DNA of 64,000 nucleotides from Leptonema sp964619535 (GCA_964619535.1 CAZUEX010000014.1:34879-98878), one strand, 5' to 3'. Numbered from the stretch's first letter, positions 51,450-60,760 are shown. Notes: generated by a model from the letters alone, not told the origin. Numbers and translations: made by a program.

Positions 51450-51477
51450 TTTCAATAGGCTTTCAATAAGGTTTCAA
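51450..51477. repeat. Three TTTCAA repeats at exact 11-bp spacing
   Basis: TTTCAA begins at 51450, 51461 and 51472 (TTTCAATAGGC, TTTCAATAAGG, TTTCAAGGG). The one-turn period puts all copies on one face of the helix, 20-48 bp upstream of the leftward ZIP gene, as expected for a cooperative regulator site. Confidence 0.6.
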
Positions 51478-51489
51478 GGGAATTGCCGA

Positions 51490-52332
51490 CTATTGTGTCC
51501 GCAACCGGTCAAAAAAGCTCTGCCAGCTTTCATGCTCGCGGCCTGCTGCCAGAGCAAAGTGAGAGGGATTATCGGCCTTCCCTTCGCGAATGCCCTGATA
51601 GATCCCTGCCACAATGGTTCCCAGAAATTCGCCCAGCTCTGCTGTACGGTCTTTCCGGTATTCTTCTACGCTCATGGGAACATAGCGCAGTTCTGTGTCA
51701 AAGGCTTTGCCCAGATACTCGGCCAGCTCATACTGTGTGATGGCCTCTCCATGCAGGTTGTAGATGACCTCGCTGTGTCTTGCCTGGGTAAGCATGCGGG
51801 CAAAGGCACAGGCCAGTTCTGATCGCGTGGTGTAGCCACATCGGCCATCACCGGCACAGTTCGAGATTTGACCGGCCTTTTTGTACGAGGCGATGTATTC
51901 TATATCGGGCTCGATATAGATGCCGTTACGGCCGATGGCCCAGTCGAGGCCGCTTTTCTGGATGTCCTCTTCGGTTTGCCGATTGCTCTGTACGATGGGA
52001 GAGAAGGCGGTGCCCGTTTCGGCCCCCTGTATGCTCGTATAGACGATCTTCTTTACGCCTGCATTCTTTGCGGCCTCGATGACGTTGCGATGCTGTCCGA
52101 TGCGCTTTTCGGGGATGTCCATAGAGGAAACGAGAAGCATGGCATCGATGCCCTGCAACGATCGCTCAAGAGCATCTCTGTCGTTGTAATCTCCGGGGCG
52201 AACCTCAAGCCCTGGCACCGTCACCTTCTCGGGGCTGCGGGCCAGGCCGATGACATCATGGCCGAGAGATAGCATCTCCTTGATAATCGTATGTCCCAGC
52301 CTTCCGCTGGCCGCTGTAATTGCAATCTTCAA
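51490..52332 (-). CDS. NmrA/QorB-like NAD(P)-binding protein
   Basis: A 280-residue atypical short-chain dehydrogenase fold. It starts with ITAASGRLGHTIIKEML (nucleotide-binding loop), followed by VRPGDYNDRDALERSL and KKIVYTSIQGAE, with RNGIYIEP and a C-terminal SHFALAAGREHESWQSFF. Relatives are NAD(P)H:quinone oxidoreductases or redox sensors. The catalytic Tyr-x3-Lys is not evident. It stands divergent from htpG with about 250 bp between. Confidence 0.83.
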   Translation of the reverse strand: MKIAITAASGRLGHTIIKEMLSLGHDVIGLARSPEKVTVPGLEVRPGDYNDRDALERSLQGIDAMLLVSSMDIPEKRIGQHRNVIEAAKNAGVKKIVYTSIQGAETGTAFSPIVQSNRQTEEDIQKSGLDWAIGRNGIYIEPDIEYIASYKKAGQISNCAGDGRCGYTTRSELACAFARMLTQARHSEVIYNLHGEAITQYELAEYLGKAFDTELRYVPMSVEEYRKDRTAELGEFLGTIVAGIYQGIREGKADNPSHFALAAGREHESWQSFFDRLRTQ

Positions 52333-52585
52333 GAGTAACTCTCCTTACATGGGCACTTATGCCTGTCTGCTTTAAGAAGAGGAAAAGGTGGCATGCGAAC
52401 CATCGTTTTATTTTGTTTTATTCACCGGACCGGGCATTTCTGTATGAAAATCCTGAAAGGCGCCTAACGCGGCTGGTTTGCGAGGCCTGATTGAGATGCT
52501 GCATTCCTGCTTGACAGCATAGCCCTGGTCGCAGCACAACGTACTCAACTGCTGCCGTTTGCGAAACGTTACTCCGGAGGAAACC

Positions 52586-54439
52586 ATGGCAACACTTGAA
52601 AAGGGTAAACTGTCAATCCATACCGAAAATATTCTTCCCGTTATCAAAAAATGGCTCTATTCAGAAAATGAGATCTTTGTCCGTGAGCTGATATCGAATG
52701 CTCAGGATGCAATTGAGAAGCTGCGCAAGGTGTCGATGAGTGAAGACATCTTTGAAGGGGACAGCATGGACTTTGCTGTCGATGTGCGCATCGACAAAGA
52801 GAAAGGCGTTCTTGAGTTCGCAGATAACGGTATCGGGATGACAGCGGATGAAGTGCGGAAGTACATCACACAGATTGCCTTTTCAGGGGCTGAAGAATTC
52901 GCGAAAAAGTATCTGCAGGGAGATCAGGCGAAGTCCGATATCATCGGTCATTTTGGTCTTGGCTTTTATTCAAGCTTTATGGTGGCAGCCAGAGTCGAGA
53001 TCGAAACTCGGTCTTATCGCGTTGATGCAGAGCCTGTATACTGGTGTTCGGATGGCGGTGATGAGTTTGAGATAGGGCCGGGAACAAGGGAGCATCGCGG
53101 TACAACGATCCGGCTGCATCTTCACGACGAATTCAAAGAAGAGTATCTGGATCAGGCAAAGATACAGAACCTCGTTCGTCGTTTCTGCGATTTCCTCCCT
53201 GTTAAGATCAACGTAAACGGAGCACAGGTCAATCATCAGCAACCTCTGTGGACGAAGATGCCCTCCACGCTGAAAAAAGAGGATTACATTGCCTTTTACA
53301 AATACATGTTCCCGTTCCAGGATGACCCGCTCTTTTACATTCATCTGAACGTCGATTATCCATTCCGTCTGCAGGGCATCCTGTATTTTCCGAAGCTGGC
53401 CCACGAGATGGACCTGAACCGGTCTGAGGTAAAGCTCTTCTGCAAGCAGGTCTTTGTTACCGACGAAGCCCAGGAGGTGATTCCAAAGTTTCTTACGGTA
53501 CTGCAGGGCGTGATCGATCTGCCCGAGCTGCCTTTGAACGTATCGCGGTCGTATATTCAGAATGATCCCGAGGTAAAAAAGATTGCCACCCACATTGTGA
53601 AGAAGGTGGCCGATCGGCTAACCGAAGAGTTCAAGAAGAACAGAGAGGAGTATGAGAAGATCTGGCCCGAGATCGCTCCCTTTGTGAAATACGGTATGCT
53701 TTCGGATGACCGGTTCTTTGAGCAAACACAGAATTCTCTGCTCCTTCGTCGCGTTGCCGATCCCGATCATGAAGGGCCAGGCTTTCTGACCATAGACGAA
53801 TACAGGGACCGCAACAAAGACAGGGCAGGGGAGCGCATTTTCTATGCCTCGGATCCAAAGACGCAGGGACCGGCCATCCGGCTGTTGCAGAAGCAGGGCA
53901 TTGATGTGGTGCTTTTCGACACGATGATCGATTCCCATTTCAGCTCCCAGCTTGAGGTGAAGGTCAAGGATGTGCGATTTGTTCGTGTCGATGCCGAGCT
54001 GTCCGAACATGCGGTGGAGGCCTCTTCGGACATTGTGGATGGCGATGCGAAAAGCGCGAGGCAGCGCGTTGAGGAGCTGTTTCGTAAGGCTCTGCCCGAC
54101 ACGAATATAACGATACGCGTCGAAAACCTGAAAAGCGATGAGATGCCTGCGATGATTCTGCTGCCAGAAACGATGCGGCGTATGAGCGAGATGGCCGTGC
54201 TCTGGGGGCAGGAAGGCGGCAAATTTCCCGAGCAGCACACCCTTCTTGTTAATATGAAGAATCCGCTGATTCAGAAGATGGCCGCTCCGTCGCTGGTCGG
54301 AGTCGACGGCGATAGCAAGAAGACAGAGCTGGCATCGCAGATCTATCGCACGGCCAGACTGGCCCAGGGTGCCCTGAGCCCTGAAGAGATGCAGGCAGCG
54401 GCCCTCGATCTGTTCCGGTTCTTCGAGAAGATGGTCTGA
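52586..54439 (+). CDS. htpG: Molecular chaperone HtpG (Hsp90)
   Basis: A 617-residue bacterial Hsp90. The N-terminal ATPase domain shows ELISNAQDAIEKLR, FADNGIGMTADEV, GHFGLGFYSSFMVA and the HRGTTIRLHL ending. The middle domain has YPFRLQGILYFPKL and LPLNVSRSYIQND, and the C-terminal dimerisation domain ends DLFRFFEKMV. ATG 52586 follows GGAGGAAACC. TTGACA at 52511 could be a -35, but no convincing -10 or CIRCE element is seen. Confidence 0.96.
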   Translation: MATLEKGKLSIHTENILPVIKKWLYSENEIFVRELISNAQDAIEKLRKVSMSEDIFEGDSMDFAVDVRIDKEKGVLEFADNGIGMTADEVRKYITQIAFSGAEEFAKKYLQGDQAKSDIIGHFGLGFYSSFMVAARVEIETRSYRVDAEPVYWCSDGGDEFEIGPGTREHRGTTIRLHLHDEFKEEYLDQAKIQNLVRRFCDFLPVKINVNGAQVNHQQPLWTKMPSTLKKEDYIAFYKYMFPFQDDPLFYIHLNVDYPFRLQGILYFPKLAHEMDLNRSEVKLFCKQVFVTDEAQEVIPKFLTVLQGVIDLPELPLNVSRSYIQNDPEVKKIATHIVKKVADRLTEEFKKNREEYEKIWPEIAPFVKYGMLSDDRFFEQTQNSLLLRRVADPDHEGPGFLTIDEYRDRNKDRAGERIFYASDPKTQGPAIRLLQKQGIDVVLFDTMIDSHFSSQLEVKVKDVRFVRVDAELSEHAVEASSDIVDGDAKSARQRVEELFRKALPDTNITIRVENLKSDEMPAMILLPETMRRMSEMAVLWGQEGGKFPEQHTLLVNMKNPLIQKMAAPSLVGVDGDSKKTELASQIYRTARLAQGALSPEEMQAAALDLFRFFEKMV

Positions 54440-54541
54440 CGGTCCGTTGCTTTTCGCTTGCTCTTTCAGCGGAACGATGCGGTACTGGGCCGGTATCGGT
54501 CGCAGACCGGCTGCGATACATATGAATACCTGGAGGCCTGC

Positions 54542-55342
54542 ATGCATGCAGTAACATACCTTTCGCGCAAAACGGTTTTGCCTGGATTACTTTCTTTGTT
54601 CCTGGCTTCTGGCCTGAGTGGATGTGCTTCTGCCCAGGCCCTGATTGCCCTCAATGATTCCAAAATGAATGAGATGGGGGCCGAGGCCTTTGAGAAGATC
54701 AAGACAGACACTCCCATCGAAACGAATGCTTCCATTAACAGATATGTGAAATGTGTGGCCAATGCCCTCCTTGCCGTTCATCAGGACGACACCGGCGTTT
54801 CCTCCTGGGAAATCGTTGTATTCCGTTCCAGTGATGTGAACGCCTTTGCCCTGCCGGGGGGGAAGATCGGCGTTTATACAGGATTGCTTTCCGTTGCCAC
54901 AACACAGGAGCAGCTTGCAGCCGTTCTCGGCCATGAGATTGCCCACGTTGCCAGACGACATGGAAAACAGCGGGTACAGCAGCAGGCCTTGATAGCGGGT
55001 GGCCTGGAGTTACTTGAGGGTTATGTCGGTGATAGCCCCACGCTGATGAGTGCCATCGGTGCAGGTGCCCAGTACGGTGTGCTGCTGCCGTTTTCGCGCT
55101 CTCATGAGTCCGAGGCTGACATTGTGGGTCTTGAGCTGATGGCGCGGGCCGGCTTTAATCCGCAGGGGGCGGTTCTGCTCTGGCAGAATATGAGCAAGGC
55201 CGGTGGTTCAGCAGGTCCGGAGTTCTTATCCACACACCCATCCAGCGATACGCGCATCAAGGAACTGCAATCGAAGATGGTAAGGGCCATGGCCTTCTAC
55301 CAGGCGGCACGGTCGGCCGGCAGAGCTCCTGCCTGTCGCTGA
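54542..55342 (+). CDS. M48-family zinc metalloprotease lipoprotein
   Basis: A 266-residue lipoprotein (GLSGC lipobox near residue 26) with an M48 peptidase domain: NAFALPGGKIGVYTGLL, zinc site LGHEIAHVARRHGKQR (HExxH) and the third ligand in SHESEADIVGLELMARAG. The end STHPSSDTRIKEL is typical of BepA/LoiP-type quality-control proteases of the outer membrane. The start is the ATG after GGAGG that gives a proper lipoprotein signal. It follows htpG by 102 bp. Confidence 0.9.
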   Translation: MHAVTYLSRKTVLPGLLSLFLASGLSGCASAQALIALNDSKMNEMGAEAFEKIKTDTPIETNASINRYVKCVANALLAVHQDDTGVSSWEIVVFRSSDVNAFALPGGKIGVYTGLLSVATTQEQLAAVLGHEIAHVARRHGKQRVQQQALIAGGLELLEGYVGDSPTLMSAIGAGAQYGVLLPFSRSHESEADIVGLELMARAGFNPQGAVLLWQNMSKAGGSAGPEFLSTHPSSDTRIKELQSKMVRAMAFYQAARSAGRAPACR

Positions 55343-55376
55343 AAGGAAAAGCGGGGAAGGCCTGTGCCTTTCCCGA

Positions 55377-55868
55377 TCAGGCCTGACGCTTCTGCCAGCG
55401 TTCTTTCAGGGCAGGGATTTCCTTTTCCAGCCAGTGATAAAAGTCGATCATCTGCTCCAGGCTTTCGCGTCCGGGTTTATTCGCGCGCGGAACAAGGGGC
55501 CTGCCTCTTTCAAGAAGTCTGCGAAAGGTGGGGACAAGGGAAAGCTGCCGCTCCATTACGAGGTCAAAGGACCAGGGCTTCATGCGGAAGTAATCCTTGC
55601 GATCGCCCGGACGCGCAACCCGCTCGATCAGCCCTGACTGAAGCAAGAGGCGGGTCATGGTGCTGACAGAGGCTTTACTTGCCTGCAATTCTGCCGCTAT
55701 GTCTGCCGAGGACAGCATTGGCTGGTTGGCTACGAGAAGCAGTCCGAAGATACGCCCGGCCATTCTCGGGTGGCCCGTATCCTCAAAGAGAAGCCCGATC
55801 TCTTCGATGAATTCGCGTCTATCGTAATCGCTTTTGCTGCTCCGCGCTCCCTTTTTCGCCTGTTTCAA
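55377..55868 (-). CDS. GbsR/MarR-family transcriptional regulator
   Basis: A 163-residue winged-helix protein. EEIGLLFEDTGHPRMAGRIFGLLL is the GbsR hallmark helix pair, followed by the recognition region SSADIAAELQASKASVSTMTRLLLQSGLIERV and the RPGDRKDYF wing. The N-terminus is basic. It is likely a repressor of an osmolyte or efflux function, but no such gene is adjacent. Confidence 0.85.
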   Translation of the reverse strand: MKQAKKGARSSKSDYDRREFIEEIGLLFEDTGHPRMAGRIFGLLLVANQPMLSSADIAAELQASKASVSTMTRLLLQSGLIERVARPGDRKDYFRMKPWSFDLVMERQLSLVPTFRRLLERGRPLVPRANKPGRESLEQMIDFYHWLEKEIPALKERWQKRQA

Positions 55869-56023
55869 CCCTGTTCTCCGTGGTCTTATCGTGGTTGGAT
55901 TTGGCCTGTCCTCACCATCCGGATCAAATGGAATAGAATCTCTTGAAAACCATACGTCAAGAAGAATCCGATTGACTGTCTGATCCCCCGGATGAACCTC
56001 CCATCTGGGCAGGAGATGGGCAC

Positions 56024-57346
56024 ATGGCCTCAGATAGCTTGAATCTTGAAGATCTGCTGAACGAAGATTTCAGTTCTATTACGCCATCAAAGGATGTCGG
56101 TTCCACAGATACGGCACAGGCATACGAACAGGATGCACTGAACGTCCTCGTTGCCGATCCCGAAGATTCGTGGGGCAGGCGACTGGAAAACCTGCTACAC
56201 AGATGGTTTGGCGAATTCATCACGGTTTCGCGAGTCAATTCCATTGCTGGCCTGACCGAGCGGTTAAAGCAGCTGAACGTGGATGTTGTTATTACCGAGG
56301 TCTTATGGGAAGGCAAAGACTGTTCCCTGTTTCTCGATGAATTGATGGCCTATCCCGGTATATCAGAAACGCCCGTCGTTATCTTCTCCGAGATGAATGA
56401 CGAGATGTTCCGGGTCTATGCCTTTCGTTCCGGGGTTATGGAATACTTCCCGAAAACAAAACCGGACCTTTTTCAGGTGGAGTACCGATTGCGAAACCTC
56501 TTTCGCATGCAGTTTCATAATAAGATCCTGTACAGGCAGATCGATGAATCCCTGCGTCGCTATCAGGTAAACCGTGGCCTTTCTGAAGAAGAGGTAAAGG
56601 ATCTTCGTGAGCTTGTTCAGGTCATGAAAGAGGAACTGGACCGGGAGTACCAGAACAAGACACGCCTGGAAGAAGAGAAAAAGAAGATACAGAACGTCTT
56701 TGGCCTGTATGTGGACCCGAGTATCATCAACGGGGTGATGAGTGGCGATATCTCGTTGGAATTAAAGGGCGTGGAGCAGGATGTAAGCGTGCTTTTTGCC
56801 GATATCAGGGGCTATACGACGATGGCCGAAACCATGGATCCCCAGTCCATCGTTTCGTTCCTGAATGAGTATTTTACGTCGATGACCGAGGTCCTGCTTG
56901 GATACGAAGCCCTGATCGACAAGTATATCGGCGATGCCATCATGGCCGTTTTTGGAGCACCAATTGCACGGCCGGACCACCGCGACAATGCCATCCAGGC
57001 GGCCATGGAGATGCAGAGCGTTTTCGATCTCTGGCGCGGGAACTGGGAAAAGAACTATGGCATCTCACCGCACATCGGCATCGGCATCGCCTCAGGGCCT
57101 GCTACCCTTGGCAACTTCGGATCTTTCCAGAAGCTGTCGTATACGGCCATCGGTGATACGGTGAATACTGCAGCGCGACTGGAATCTGTGGCGGGTCCAG
57201 GAGAGGTGGCTATTAACCACAACCTCTATGAAGGAATGGATGCATCGATTCGGGACCGATATGTGTTCGACGAGCAGCCTCCCGTTACATTGAAAGGGAA
57301 GAGCGTGCCCGTTCGCGTCTGGAAGGTAAGGGAAAAAAGCGGCTAA
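56024..57346 (+). CDS. Adenylate/guanylate cyclase with non-canonical receiver domain
   Basis: A 440-residue cytoplasmic protein. Residues 40-165 are receiver-like (VLVADPED acidic pair, PVVIFSE, YFPKTKP with the Lys), but the phospho-acceptor Asp is Glu in VDVVITEVLW. A coiled linker (185-225) leads to a class III cyclase domain with SVLFADIRGYTTM, IDKYIGDAIMAVFGAP and YTAIGDTVNTAARLE. The metal-binding Asp pair is present, and the Lys of the KYIGD motif and the Thr in AIGDTVN favour ATP. It overlaps the convergent HDOD gene by 4 bp. Confidence 0.9.
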   Translation: MASDSLNLEDLLNEDFSSITPSKDVGSTDTAQAYEQDALNVLVADPEDSWGRRLENLLHRWFGEFITVSRVNSIAGLTERLKQLNVDVVITEVLWEGKDCSLFLDELMAYPGISETPVVIFSEMNDEMFRVYAFRSGVMEYFPKTKPDLFQVEYRLRNLFRMQFHNKILYRQIDESLRRYQVNRGLSEEEVKDLRELVQVMKEELDREYQNKTRLEEEKKKIQNVFGLYVDPSIINGVMSGDISLELKGVEQDVSVLFADIRGYTTMAETMDPQSIVSFLNEYFTSMTEVLLGYEALIDKYIGDAIMAVFGAPIARPDHRDNAIQAAMEMQSVFDLWRGNWEKNYGISPHIGIGIASGPATLGNFGSFQKLSYTAIGDTVNTAARLESVAGPGEVAINHNLYEGMDASIRDRYVFDEQPPVTLKGKSVPVRVWKVREKSG

Positions 57347-58191
57347 AGCGTTAGCGAAAACTTGAAGAGCTCGTCGGCTTCGATATCGTCCTTGATATTC
57401 GCGAAAAAGTCTTCATCGACCGGGAAGTCCATGTCGGTGGTTACGCTCTGTAGCTCTGCTTCATGTTCCCTGGTAAAGGAACCAAAGCCAACCCTGCGCA
57501 CGGCAAGATCGGCAAAGGTCAGAAACGTGCCCATTGCCGTACGTTTGTCCGGATCCAGATGACGGTCTGCAATCAGACGTACGATGTTATCGGGCAGCTT
57601 CCACATACGAGCGGCCGCCACACCCATCGCTGCATGGTCCACGCCGAAGTGCTTGATCTCAATCTCGCGAATGTTGGTGCCTGTTTCCAGGAATTCGTTC
57701 AGTACCTCAATATACTTCTTTCTGTCGATGGTATTCAGGATGATCTTTCCAAGATCCTGCAAGAGTCCGCCCACAAGGGCCATGTCGGATTCCTTTAGAC
57801 CGGTTACCCGCTCACATTCTTTGGCTCCGAACACCCCTTTGGCAATGGAATGGAACCAGACCTCATCGCGAAACTTTCGGTAGTTCCCTTCCTGGAAAAT
57901 GGAATCACTTAAGGCCACAAAGATCATGGAGCGCACAATACGGAAGCCAAGCCGCACGATAACATCGCGCAGAGACGTAATGCGATTCCCCCGGCTATAA
58001 AAGGGAGAATTGGCAAGCTTCAAAAGCCGTGATGTCAGGATCTGATCCGACTGAACCATGTTTGCCATCTCTTTAAACGACATCTCGTTATCGTCCGGCA
58101 AAGAGACGATCTGGATCAAAACAGGCGGAACGATGGTCAGATCCTTAATCTGATGCAGGTATTCCTGAAGCTTCTCACGTGATGCAGGCAT
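57343..58191 (-). CDS. HDOD-domain signalling protein
   Basis: A 282-residue protein starting MPASREKLQEYLHQ. The HDOD domain runs over residues 15-215: LTIVPPVLIQIVSLPDDNEMS (in part), LLKLANSPFYSR, SLRDVIVRLGFRIVRS and ALVGGLLQDLGKIIL, with HFGVDHAAMGV after it. The His-Asp pairs of a true HD hydrolase are incomplete (LLQDLGK instead of LLHDxG), as usual for HDOD. It is likely a regulatory binding domain. The frame is open far upstream but that part crosses the divergent promoter. Confidence 0.87.
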   Translation of the reverse strand: MPASREKLQEYLHQIKDLTIVPPVLIQIVSLPDDNEMSFKEMANMVQSDQILTSRLLKLANSPFYSRGNRITSLRDVIVRLGFRIVRSMIFVALSDSIFQEGNYRKFRDEVWFHSIAKGVFGAKECERVTGLKESDMALVGGLLQDLGKIILNTIDRKKYIEVLNEFLETGTNIREIEIKHFGVDHAAMGVAAARMWKLPDNIVRLIADRHLDPDKRTAMGTFLTFADLAVRRVGFGSFTREHEAELQSVTTDMDFPVDEDFFANIKDDIEADELFKFSLTL

Positions 58192-58310
58192 GTGTTCTCT
58201 CGGTTTCCCGATTTCGGGGGATATACTGTTATTTTTTCTATAAGCGACCAGGCTTGCAAGATGTTCCCGATTTTCAGTAGACAAAAGGGGATGAATTGCA
58301 AAATTGTGTA

Positions 58311-58334
58311 AAATGAGGATGAGTCTCAATTTCA
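58311..58334. promoter_or_regulatory. Fur-box-like dyad before the CbiX-like operon
   Basis: AAATGAGGATGAGTCTCAAT is an imperfect dyad (TGAGGAT-G-AGTCTCA, 7-1-7 layout) that resembles iron-responsive boxes of the TGAGAAT...CTCA kind, 27 bp before the start codon. Regulation by Fur is a guess from similarity. Confidence 0.45.
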
Positions 58335-58359
58335 TCACTTGGTGCGAATCGGAGGACAT

Positions 58360-59328
58360 ATGATGAAACGATGGAGGTCCACATGGGCCGTGGCAGGACT
58401 GTGTCTGTTGACCTTGCTGGCCTGTAACAGGAACGAAGAGGTGCAGGCAGGGGCAGAGGAAAAAGAACGCCGTATCGGCGTTTTGCTGGTGAATCATGGA
58501 TCGCGTTCGGTTACCTGGAGACAGGAGCTGCTGCGTCTTGAAGAAAGCGTGCGTGAGCAGGTCTTGAAGCAACCCGGTGTTGTTGCTCTGACCACGGCTT
58601 TTATGGAATACAATGAACCGTCCATAGCCACACGCCTTAAGGAGTTCGACGAGCAGGGAATTACCGATGTGGTCCTCGTGCCCATCTTTCTGACAGTTAG
58701 CTCACATTCCTTTGACGACATCCCGACGATCATCGGGCAGAAGGATGATCCGCATTCGCGTGAGTTGATGCGCATTGAGAAGATTGAGCGCTACACACCC
58801 CGGGCAAGCGTCCATATTACGCCGCTGCTGGACTTTGAAAGCATTCTGCAGCAGAATATTCTGCGGCGTGCCCGCTCGATGTCAACGAACCCGGCCGAAG
58901 AAGGGCTAACCCTGATTGCCTACGGGGATGAAACCTACGAGAAGGAATGGGCCGACCTGATGAAGGCCGTGGCCAATCATGTGAAAGAGAACCTGGGGAT
59001 TGACACCTACTCCTATGGCTGGTGCGGACACCTCGTGCACTATGATCCGCAGAAGACAACGACGGCCATCGAAGAGGTCCTTGCAAAGAAAAAAAGGTCC
59101 CTTGTGCTGCCCGTTCTTGTGGCCCACGATGAGATGTTTCAGGTGAAGATCATCGGGGATGGAATCAAACAGGTAAAGGACAGCGATTCGCGCGTTGTGT
59201 ACCGTGCCGATGCCATTCTACCCGATCCAGGCGTTTCACAGTGGGTTGTCGATATTACGTCCGAATATACGAAGAGTATTGTTGATGGCAAAAGCGTGGC
59301 GATCACAGAAGGAGGCCGTGACAGGTGA
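58360..59328 (+). CDS. CbiX/CbiK-like exported chelatase lipoprotein
   Basis: A 322-residue lipoprotein (LLTLLAC lipobox) with a tandem chelatase fold of the CbiX type. Candidate metal His residues are in LLVNHGSR near the N-terminus and LVAHDEMFQVK near residue 258; VPIFLTVSSHSFDD is the mid-domain block. Cytoplasmic relatives insert Co or Fe into sirohydrochlorin; a periplasmic CbiK form linked to haem/iron is known in Desulfovibrio. The start follows GGAGG. The stop overlaps the PepSY gene (GTGA). Export suggests tetrapyrrole or metal handling outside the cytoplasm. Confidence 0.8.
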   Translation: MMKRWRSTWAVAGLCLLTLLACNRNEEVQAGAEEKERRIGVLLVNHGSRSVTWRQELLRLEESVREQVLKQPGVVALTTAFMEYNEPSIATRLKEFDEQGITDVVLVPIFLTVSSHSFDDIPTIIGQKDDPHSRELMRIEKIERYTPRASVHITPLLDFESILQQNILRRARSMSTNPAEEGLTLIAYGDETYEKEWADLMKAVANHVKENLGIDTYSYGWCGHLVHYDPQKTTTAIEEVLAKKKRSLVLPVLVAHDEMFQVKIIGDGIKQVKDSDSRVVYRADAILPDPGVSQWVVDITSEYTKSIVDGKSVAITEGGRDR

Positions 59329-59885
59329 AAAGCTGGCGCAGGTACAACATTGCTTTACATCGTGATCTCGGTTACTTTTTTTCGGCGCTGACGATCGTTT
59401 ACTGCCTTTCCGGTCTGGCCTTGAATCACATCGATGCCTGGAACCCGGATTTTATTATACACAAAGAAGAGGTTCGGATTGAGCCCCGTCCATCCGGACC
59501 GTTTCGACTGAGTCAGGAGGAGGTCCTCCTCCTGAACCAGAAGGTCGGCGAAGAGCGTCATCGCCTGTATGACTATCCAACGCCGGACCAGGTGAAGGTG
59601 TACTATGAGAACGGATCGTTGCACCTGAACCTTGCCACCGGCGTCGGGCAGTACGAAAAGCTGCGTCGTCGGCCCATCTTCTATGAGGCCAATGTGATTC
59701 ACAGAAACAGTGTACCCGGCTGGAAGTGGGCGGCCGATATCTTTGCCATTGCATTGATCGTCATCAACCTGACAGGCCTCGTTATTCTTCGCGGGCGTTA
59801 TGGGATTGGTGGTCGTGGCAAATGGCTGATAGCGGCCGGCGCTGTGGGGCCGGCAGGAGCCCTCCTCTATCATGCCTTCTTTTAG
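59325..59885 (+). CDS. PepSY-associated membrane protein
   Basis: A 186-residue protein with an N-terminal helix after RYNIALHRDLGYFFSALTIVY, a periplasmic loop of about 100 residues with repeated charged strands, and two C-terminal helices (ADIFAIALIVINLTGLVI, LIAAGAVGPAGALLY). The pattern is that of PepSY_TM proteins, often encoded with siderophore or haem uptake and reductase genes. The GTG start overlaps the upstream stop, so it works with the CbiX-like lipoprotein. Confidence 0.78.
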   Translation: MKSWRRYNIALHRDLGYFFSALTIVYCLSGLALNHIDAWNPDFIIHKEEVRIEPRPSGPFRLSQEEVLLLNQKVGEERHRLYDYPTPDQVKVYYENGSLHLNLATGVGQYEKLRRRPIFYEANVIHRNSVPGWKWAADIFAIALIVINLTGLVILRGRYGIGGRGKWLIAAGAVGPAGALLYHAFF

Positions 59886-59907
59886 GCTTGCAAATAAAGA
59901 CGCCAGC

Positions 59908-60744
59908 TCAGTCGAAAAGACCGGCACGAGCTCTCGTGGTCCTTGTTCCGGCCACGGGGGCTTTTGACGATGCCTTCTGTACAAGAACGAAATCATCGAT
60001 TACATGCAGTATGCGGCCCTGCTCTGTACCCCTGTCTGTAAAAAGAAGGAGATTCTGCCCGGGGCGCAGATGGCGGCCCGCATCGTATCCAAAATAGACC
60101 GCTCCATCATCGGCCGTTAGAATTCCGCCTGGATAGGTCTGATCGCCGTAGCGTGCAGATGGCGCATGGACGGGCAGTTCATCCTCTCTGTTACCGGCCA
60201 GTCGCTGTCCGGCCCAGACCAGCTGGCCAGGCCCGGCAGGGTAGGAGGCCAGTGGCTGAAACCGTTCGATGTACAGCCACTGTGCCGTTCCCTTTTCTCT
60301 TACAAGCGTACCGTCCTCCTGTACTCGAAGCCGAAAAAGCAGGTGATCGCAGGTCCAGCCTTCCAGCGGTACGGCTCGATCGATAAAGTCTTTCTTCCCG
60401 TGCACCGTGCAGCGCTCCGTAAAGAGGTTCAGGATATTATCCGATCGCGTAACGATGCCGCTGTACTGTTTCAGTCGAAGGGAGGCGTTGCGGTTTCGCG
60501 CTACCAGACGGAGCAAAAAGCGGGCCTTCGGGCGCAGGGCGGATTGACGCATGAAAACAAGCTCGCCGACTCGCAGGTCTTTCCAGCCGCCGTTTGCTGG
60601 CTGGAAGGACCAGGTAGCGATGCCCAATCCCCTGCCCACGCCGGGCAGGTCAAACGGTGCCGTTTCATCGCCTGGTTGTAAAACAGGACCTGCTACGCTG
60701 CAGGAAACCAGGCACAGGATCAGAATGGTATGCCTTGCAAACAT
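59908..60744 (-). CDS. Exported protein, unknown function
   Basis: A 278-residue protein with a signal peptide (MFARHTILILCLVSCSVAG; a VSC lipobox at Cys15 makes a lipoprotein possible). The mature part is beta-rich with repeated G-x-L-V-x-x segments such as VGELVFMRQS, PGQLVWAGQRLAG and GQNLLLFTDRGTEQGRIL, suggesting small barrel or SH3-like modules. No family was recognised. The upstream region has a strong hairpin at 60761-60793. Confidence 0.6.
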   Translation of the reverse strand: MFARHTILILCLVSCSVAGPVLQPGDETAPFDLPGVGRGLGIATWSFQPANGGWKDLRVGELVFMRQSALRPKARFLLRLVARNRNASLRLKQYSGIVTRSDNILNLFTERCTVHGKKDFIDRAVPLEGWTCDHLLFRLRVQEDGTLVREKGTAQWLYIERFQPLASYPAGPGQLVWAGQRLAGNREDELPVHAPSARYGDQTYPGGILTADDGAVYFGYDAGRHLRPGQNLLLFTDRGTEQGRILHVIDDFVLVQKASSKAPVAGTRTTRARAGLFD

Positions 60745-60760
60745 CGCGGATACCCTGCCT

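Noticed and set aside
55226..55234. TTATCCACA, a perfect DnaA-box sequence
   Set aside because: It is a single copy inside the M48 protease gene, encoded by normal codons, with no further boxes or AT-rich unwinding region.
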